DNA of 64,000 bases from Galeruca laticollis. Taxonomy: Eukaryota > Arthropoda > Insecta > Coleoptera > Chrysomelidae. The notes under the pieces are model-generated. The model searched no databases, had not been told where the DNA came from, and worked only from the letters and a program-made list of their open reading frames with translations. The stretch is from assembly GCA_963921935.1 (NCBI GenBank), contig OY998180.1:102738614-102802613 (forward strand), given 5' to 3'. The translations under genes were made by a program, and so were the position numbers. Shown here piece by piece: positions 57,541 through 64,000 of this stretch. Within the stretch, counting starts at the first letter, position 1. Each line of letters begins with the position of its first letter.

Positions 57541-59054
57541 GATGGAGAGAATAATTATTATAAGAACTTGTTCTTAATTATTTATTAATTATAAGCGAAA
57601 CTCAAATTTTAGTGTTTATTCATTTTAACCATCAAAAACATCGTAAATCCAAAGAAAATTAGTATGATCGAATATGTATTCTAAATACCTTTCAAACGAG
57701 GTGTCACTTGCCATAAGGTCCTATTTAATATTATTGGTTTCAATTCCCTGGTGACGTCACCGATGTCTATTACGTCACCTGTACCACTAGTAGAGGAACT
57801 TACAATAGTTAATTTTCACGCTCCAAATTTCATCAGTCTAAGTATCACCGTTCAAAATAAAAAGGGGGGAGGGGACTTTTGAGAAGCAGTGTATATATAC
57901 TTATATATAAAGTTTGCTATAAACTTATGAAACTTAAATATTATCTACTACAATATATTCCCTGATTTTTGTAAATAGATATCTGTGATTTCGTTGTCCA
58001 GTTTATATTTTGTAACATGAATATGGAGGAACTACCGATCCTCTATATCTTTATTTGTTGCACAGCAGGTAAAATCTTAGCTACAAATAAGCAGCATTCA
58101 GTGATATTAAGTTTGTTAGTATGTAAGAAACTTAACCGTAACATAACATTCTGGGTGAACGTTGAACAAAATTGAATAGTTCTAAATTCAAGAAAATATA
58201 TGCGCCAAAATTTGGTTGTCTAAATCGCCACGAGACCTTAATCTGGTCCTGATTTTACTCCGTACAATAAGAACACATTTTTGAACCAGTGGCTTTCAAA
58301 GTAAAATTAATTCATATTAGGTATTTCCAATTAAATCTAATAGGTTCATAAAAAAGTGAAATGTTATTAAATATGGAGATTTTTCGTTGTATTACGATTA
58401 TTGAGGTACTGCCTAATTTTTCAATTGTGTAATGAATGAGACCTGTCACAAGTGTAACAATCTTGTCCCGTATTGTTTTGATTTGCAGCGTGCTGTCACC
58501 AGTGCCGTAGGGCACAATAGAGCCAGGATTTCCCTGCGGGTAATCTCGGGTGAGGGGGTTTCCTGACACGAGCGGAAGGGTATTCGTGTGGACTCTTGGG
58601 CTTATACGATGTGCCAAGCCTGAGTTCTAAGGCAGGTCGCGTTGACCGGTTCAATCCAACTAGTCCGAGTGGAGGGGTTTGTTCTTAAAGGAAACAGTCT
58701 GGGTAGATAATATGTATGTATATATTACAATCAAACTAAATAAACAAAACAATAGCTTAACCCTTATGCCTATGGTATAGGGCACCACATAATAATAGTG
58801 ATAATTGTCCGGTAAGAACAACGGAGTTCATTCGTCAGAGAAAGTGGTCAGGATTTTTATACTAGCAATTAAACAAAAATATGATTACTACCTGGACCTA
58901 TCTAACGGTTACTTTGGAACTTCGTAATATTCACAATTAGCTGATTTTACCATACCGGTCTTTCTGCTGTCTGAGTGAAAAAATTCCGTTGCCCGATAAG
59001 GTTCGAAATCAACAAATGATATCCTACCTGAATGTAATTTTAGGTATAATTAAA
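57541..59054. other. No recognised gene; GC-richer patch
   Basis: 58440-58700 is GC-richer than its surroundings and on the minus strand contains an open frame (58617-58312) with HTNTLPLVSGNPLTRDYP, which I do not recognise. The remainder is AT-rich. Confidence 0.4.
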
Positions 59055-59457
59055 CTGAAAATATCTATCCCTGATTATAACCTAAATAGTCGGTTACCGT
59101 AAATAACTATCTCTGTATGATACATTAAAAAACAATAAGTATAGAATGAAACATATTTCATGGTCTGAAAATATCTTCCCCTGATTATGACCTAAATAGT
59201 CGGTTATCGTAAATGAATATCTCTGTATAATACGTTAAAAAACAACAAGTTTAGAATGAAACATATTTCATGGTCTGAAAATATCTTCCCCTCATTATGA
59301 TCTAAATAGTCCGTTATCGTGAATAAATATCTCTGTATATTACAATCAAAAAACAACAAGTTTAGAATGAAGCATATTTCATAGTCTGAAAATATCTTCC
59401 CCTGATTATGACCTAAATAGTCGGTTATCTTAAATAAATAGCTCTGTATAATACCAC
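59055..59457 (+). repeat. ~110-bp tandem repeat, about 3.7 copies
   Basis: CTGAAAATATCT recurs at 59055, 59165, 59275 and 59386 (spacings 110, 110, 111). Units share CCTAAATAGTC(G/C)GTTA and ATATCTCTGTAT. Copies differ at a few positions each, and the last is cut off near 59457. Confidence 0.9.
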
Positions 59458-60155
59458 AAAGAACATTCCCTCGAATAAAATCTTATGTTCACAAGAAAAA
59501 AATAAACAATTTACAAATCGTACTCTTTACAAGTTATGGTAGTATGGGGCTCAAGTCTCAGTAGTGCACGTATATGACCAGGATTGATCGTCGGGCACCA
59601 AAAATTAAATCAATATCAACGTGCTTTTATTTTAAAAGAAAAAAAGGTCAGGTTCAAAAACTTACGTTTTGAAATATCACAATCCCAAAAATAAATTAAT
59701 CTGTACACACTCGGGCCGTCGAAAACGGGGAGTCCCAGGCCACACGGTGCCTGTCAACTCACGATTTTTCTTCTATTTATTTCTAATGATTTGGGACGAG
59801 GTTTGTTATTCAAAACATCCAATTCATTTTGCTCTTGTGTTTTTCATTTTTTGTTTTCATGATTGAAGGTTAGTTTTAATAAATTTCTCTATGCTAAGTT
59901 GCAAAATTTGTCTGTATTTTTTTAATAATCTAAACATCGGTGTATTTTTGATTCAAATTGTTTTCGTCGACCTTGTGTTTTGTTTGTTTAATTTTTCTAG
60001 CTCTAGGTCGTTTTATTTTATAATAATTGAATTCAGCTTATATTTGATTTCAAGAAAATTATATCTATATAGGGTGTCCCTAAATTTTCCTTACCATATT
60101 TCGTGCTTATTACAATTGATGTAGTGGAACGTTGCTTTAGCTACACAGTTGATTG

Positions 60156-60158
<3 letters not shown>
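59458..60158. other. No gene seen
   Basis: AT-rich. At about 59598-59608 TCGGGCACCA, reversed TGGTGCCCGA, could be a retroelement primer site, but I find no LTR pair. Confidence 0.35.
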
Positions 60159-60228
<70 letters not shown>

Positions 60229-60229
60229 A
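60159..60229. repeat. (TA)n microsatellite
   Basis: About 35 TA units with one G interruption at 60220. Confidence 0.95.
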
Positions 60230-60680
60230 TAGAAAACTGTGTATAGATATAATTTTATTTCCTTTATTTTTGCTTATCGAGATCAGTTTAAGATTTTTTT
60301 TCCCCCGGTGTCCATTTCACGGCCTTACTGAAACGTTCATTTAAAAAAGAAGCTAACATATCTTTGTCTATCCATTCTACTAAATTAATAAACCTAGGTA
60401 CAATGTTGCAATATCTCACCATCAAAATCTCGTGTGTTCATGATTTATCCACTATTATGGTAACTAACACTCTAGAAATAGTAATATGGTAACGTGTGTA
60501 AGTTACAAGAAATCGATGTTATGGCGCGAATGACACTTATGCAAAACCTTAGTTATGCGTTTGCAAAGTTGCCAAATATATATAATAGTTTTGAAAATAA
60601 TAATTTAATAATCCTTTAGTTGTTTCCAATAGAGGAACTATGTAAATAATAGTTATTTAACGAACAAGCGTATTAATAAG

Positions 60681-60751
60681 GGCGATTAACAACTAGTTAA
60701 TTTAACGAGTGAGCGGAGCGAGCCCGTTAATGTTCGAGTTTTTTAATCGCC
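60681..60751. repeat. 71-bp nested palindrome
   Basis: Outer perfect inverted pair GGCGATTAA (60681-60689) / TTAATCGCC (60743-60751), and inner pair TTAACG (60702-60707) / CGTTAA (60725-60730) around a GAGTGAGCGGAGCGAGC core. It is GC-rich in an AT-rich region. A related CACGAGCCGTGAGGCGAGTG motif lies at about 62092-62111, near the recombinase relic. It may be the terminus or recombination site of that element; this is inference. Confidence 0.55.
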
Positions 60752-62289
60752 ATTTTAATTCACGAGATACAAAACTTTTCCGTTGACCGTTCTGTTAAAA
60801 AATGAAGATGTCTTACTTTCAATTTCAATTTATTTAACGATAAACAACAATCACTATTTCCCATTTATATTAACTCTATTCAAAATCTGTTTAATTTTCC
60901 TTAGTGGTAGTTTTATTATTTTAAACATTAATATTCGAAATTGAAGGAAGGAGTTGATAAACGCATATCTGCTGTATAGCATTTTAACAAATTTATATTC
61001 AAGTCTTCTTGGTTGTTGATTTGTATGTCAAAAGGAGTTGTCATATGTATGTCAATTGAATTGAAATAAAAAGTTACGTTACAATTTAGATCGTCTTATC
61101 ACATGAGAAATATATAATCCACTCAATCGCACCAGTACATTCGAAATTCATTGAAAGAAATATTAAGGTAAACGGTTGGTTACAGTTTTTGTTGTTTCTG
61201 GGATGCATATAATAAAATCGTTGATTAATAAAAAATTATTCATTAATTGTGGTCATTAATGAACGATTTTGAGTGTGTTAAAATACAGCATAAATGGACG
61301 GTCGACGGAAATAGTATATTATTTAACGAGCATATATAATTATGCTTATACTAGAGTGCCACTTTGATCACTACTAATAATTTTGTTAATTAATATTTTG
61401 TGAAACAAAACTTTCATGAAACAAAATATATAAGTCACACTATATTTCTAACCTGAAATATATTAAATTACCTATATCTATTTCTATACATAATTCGTCT
61501 TCCTTTTATATTTTTCAATAGTAATACAACAAGTGTAATGATGATTATCGGAACATAAATACCTTCGTTTTTGAGTAACATATAATGTTGCTTGGAAACC
61601 ATACGAGCGCGTAGGGCAAGTGCGGTTTCCTTAAAGCAACTTTATATGTTTCGAAAAAGAGAAGGTATTTGCGATAACCATAACTTACACGAGTGGTATT
61701 TGATAAGATTATTCAACTACAGTAATAACGTAAGAGAAACAAATAAATATTTATCTATTATAATTGGGAATTTCGAGTCTCGCAAAATTGCCGCAGGAGG
61801 ATTGATTTTAACCACTATCTACGTCTGACGTTCATGACATGTCACTGTCACATCATTGTAGGCAACTACGTATATTTATTTTGGTTTGTTAAGCAATCAA
61901 TTAAATGCCGAAATACAAAATCGATAACACACTGATTTCCGATTATCAACACGTATTTATCCACCAATCAGTTTGCTCTGTCGTTGAATAATCATATAAA
62001 ATATCACAAGAGGAATAATTTTGTCGGCAAAATTTTTGAAAAGTGTGAAAATTTGTTGAATAGTAATTTCGCGAATGACATTTCTAAAAAAATCACGAGC
62101 CGTGAGGCGAGTGTTTTTATCAAAAACCTTGTCAGCGAAAGTACCAAAAAGCAACAAACTTGAATAAAATCTTGAGAACAATGTTGTCCACACAATTTTT
62201 TCTCCAGTGGTACTCGACATGACTATTTCACAAGAAAAAACAGAAAACAATAACATTACAGAACTATTATTTAAAAATGGAGCATAAAC
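60752..62289. other. No recognised gene; possible 3' part of the recombinase element
   Basis: A minus frame at 62256-61957 (GEKIVWTTLFSRFYSSLL...) may be an extension of the element but has no known motif. A plus frame at 61592-61828 is unassigned. Otherwise AT-rich. Confidence 0.35.
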
Positions 62290-62299
62290 AAAAAAATAA

Positions 62300-63320
62300 A
62301 TTATTTATTTATACAAACGTTATAGTTATGATGATTAAACGTTTGTGCATTATTTTTATCATTATGATGTGATTGTAGAACATGTACTTGCGGTATGTTT
62401 GAACTCGTACTAGGAGAATTTACTTGATCTGGTGTTTTTTCTCTTAAGTGTTCAATTAATTTTAAATGATGTTTAGAATCCAACTGCAAATAAGATTTCA
62501 AAAGCATGGGAATTTGATCATTTCTGGCTCACCAACACCTTTTTTTGCAATGGTAGAAATAGTGGAAACGCGAAGTGAATGACTTGTTACTTCAAATTTT
62601 TTGCTAATTACGCCAATTTTTTCTGCCGAGAGTTTGGTCCATTTTGACATGCTATTGATTCCAATAGGACAAAGATCTTTGTTAGTGTTTCTTACCAACC
62701 ATTTGCTACTGGCCAATACTTTTGCACCTCCTTGTGCGGTCTTTGAAAATATGGGTTGCAATCGATACGTCCCGTTAATTCTCGTTATGGGTCTAATTCT
62801 TGTTGGAAATAATGTACTTTGCAGTTCACTGCTTCGGTGCCTCACCAGGCAAGTTTGGAAAATTAATTTAAATAATTCTTGCGTTGTAAGGGCTTTCAAA
62901 CTATCTTTTCTCTTAGTTACCTTGAAATTGTTTTCGTATCGCGAGTCCTTTGCCAAGCGGGCGGATTTAAAAAAAAAGTCGGTAAATGGATCTATTTTTA
63001 TATTAAATTCTTGATAGTACTTTTTTTGTAGCATCTGCGATGTGGTGTTTCATATGATTTTTATTCTTGACGCTTGTAGTCCTCTCCGTTTTTTTTTCAT
63101 TTTGTTAGCATAATCTTTCATGATTTTTGTTAATTATTCGTCTGGAGCATTATTTTCAAGTTTATAGTCTTTTATCAATGAAAACTGCGAGAATTGTCAC
63201 CAACAGGAAGCTTCGGAGCCACAGGTATCTGAAGATGTATTCACCAAGACTGCCTTTTTAATTTCTGCAATGGATTGTTTTCCAAATCAGTTTTTTTCTT
63301 CAGAAACACTCATTTTTGAA
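62300..63320 (-). pseudogene. Second tyrosine-recombinase-like relic
   Basis: The minus-strand frame 63034-62498 contains KKFEVTSHSLRVSTISTIAKKGV, which carries the H-x-x-R box of tyrosine recombinases. A frame change follows, and 62507-62301 continues with SYLQLDSKHHLKLIEHLREK, where the Tyr fits the nucleophile position. The N-terminal part begins near 63316 (MSVSEEK) and is split among frames with several stops. It differs from the 9.9-10.8 kb recombinase: it lacks the RHGGWKS block and has another C-terminus, so it is a separate Crypton-like family. A host gene captured from such an element is possible but unlikely given the breaks. Confidence 0.55.
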
Positions 63321-63646
63321 CTGAACTAATCTGACGTTTTTAACAAGAAATAACACAATGACATTTTGAATAAATAACAGATCCATGGTAACAAAATTGG
63401 CTTTGATTAACGCACCTTGAAAAAATAAAAATTTTGTCGCTGTAAAAATCGCATGTGAATTTTGTCAAAATTGCAAATAAATTTTTTGTCAGTATATAAG
63501 ATACCGTTGCTATGGTATTTTGCCAGTGAAAAAAAACTGAAGTGAAATAGTCATGGTAATTTCACTGCAATTGAACATAGGAGTATTATGAAAATTAAAT
63601 TTTACACAACAAATCAGTACTAAATATTGCCAATTTTTAGGCTTTT
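63321..63646. other. No gene seen
   Basis: AT-rich spacer, possibly the upstream region of the recombinase element. Confidence 0.4.
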
Positions 63647-64000
63647 TCAGATTTTCTGAGTTTCCAACACAACCTCGTGTTCTAATTGTTTGAGCTTTAC
63701 TATCTTGTTTCCACTATAAATATATCTATTATCACTATTATACCTATAACAAGTACTATTATTAAGTATTCTATTCCTAAATATTTCTGCTTTATCTACT
63801 TTTATGTATTTTAGTTTATTGTTCCCTCCTCCAGGATTGCATTGTCGTTGTTCCATTTCCAAAACACTCCATCTATCCCTATCCTTCCATACCCCGTCTT
63901 TACTTGTTTTCCCTTTCTTCTTTCTTCCTGTGTCCATTCCCTTATGATCTTATGTACCTCTATTTAATTTTTTGTTAGGTCATGGTTAATATATACCCTT
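63647..64000 (-). pseudogene. LINE ORF1 fragment, runs off the window edge
   Basis: In one minus-strand frame the sequence reads GRIGIDGVFWKWNNDNAILEE, preceded by REWTQEER and a KGKQVKT-like stretch. It parallels the ORF1 C-terminal block (KLIVNGIVWKWNDD) of the LINE at 12.2-15.9 kb. The rest of the element would lie beyond the right edge. The competing 96-codon frame in the same interval is probably its shadow. Confidence 0.5.

Noticed and set aside
57810..57850. Another hammerhead (minus-strand CTGATGA at about 57820)
   Set aside because: No stem II followed by GAAA at the right place. The same applies to the CTGATGA hits near 7907, 8112, 11835, 17272, 40316 and 44936.
58312..58617. A 101-codon minus-strand gene in the GC-richer patch
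   Set aside because: The first 40 residues look protein-like but the rest is AT-driven; no family recognised, so left as a note.
59590..59610. A retroelement primer-binding site (TGGTGCCCGA on the minus strand)
   Set aside because: No LTR copies or coding regions were found on either side.
1..64000. CRISPR arrays, operons or a prokaryotic defence system
   Set aside because: No regularly spaced short repeats with unique spacers and no prokaryotic gene order; all evidence points to eukaryotic mobile elements.

Overview
The window looks like a transposable-element graveyard from an arthropod, most probably an insect nuclear genome. Beetle-like is a guess from the mix of elements; nothing here fixes the species. 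The DNA is AT-rich and contains (TA)n runs and a TTAGG telomere-type triplet. Nearly every recognisable protein fragment is a mobile-element enzyme: retroviral Gag/Pol/Env, LINE endonuclease/reverse transcriptase, Penelope RT/GIY-YIG, DDE transposases and tyrosine recombinases. I found no convincing host gene, CRISPR array or functional tRNA/rRNA gene.

Layout: 0.5-7.9 kb is an almost complete errantivirus-type (Ty3/gypsy with env) LTR element with a perfect 4-bp target duplication, inserted into a decayed reading frame. 7.9-9.1 kb is a LINE relic. 9.4-10.8 kb is a Crypton-like tyrosine recombinase relic next to a tRNA-Gly-like SINE head. 11.2-12.0 kb holds a Tc1/mariner-type relic. 12.2-15.9 kb (minus) is a nearly complete two-ORF LINE with a 14-bp duplication. 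15.9-19.9 kb is mostly featureless. 19.9-21.2 kb is a 1.3-kb inverted repeat with a hammerhead-ribozyme motif at each outer end. 21.3-22.1 kb is a long-TIR MITE. 22.2-25.5 kb holds a 470-bp repeat array and an RNase H-bearing LINE. 26.5-27.3 kb is a pogo/Tigger-like relic, and 27.8-28.2 kb is a second errantivirus gag fragment.

29-33 kb is a series of minus-strand LINE tails, including a Dong/R4-like element with a restriction-like endonuclease. 33.0-34.2 kb is a second array of the same 470-bp family. 34.3-39.5 kb holds two copies of an ~800-bp non-autonomous DNA transposon, each with its own 8-bp duplication. They flank a FLYWCH/MULE relic, a gypsy gag-pol fragment and two LINE fragments. 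40.4-41.0 kb is a P-element-like fragment. 41.3-45.7 kb is a CR1/Jockey-group LINE. 46.6-50.4 kb is another such LINE, split by a Penelope-like element (48.2-49.7 kb) whose 3' end carries a hammerhead motif. 51.6-54.0 kb has a hAT relic and an internally deleted LINE ending on (TTAGG)3, followed by a third hammerhead-like relic. 56-57.5 kb has LINE and mariner relics, 59.1-59.5 kb a ~110-bp tandem repeat, and 60.7-63.3 kb a nested palindrome and a second, different tyrosine-recombinase relic. A LINE ORF1 piece runs off the right edge.

The parts are not a cooperating gene system; they are layered insertions, several nested. The most unusual signal is the set of four hammerhead-type motifs (19.9, 21.2, 48.3 and 54.1 kb). 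One has an intact conserved core and a perfect 5-bp stem I, and two sit symmetrically at the ends of a large palindrome. All functional statements are read by eye from motifs; no database search was possible.
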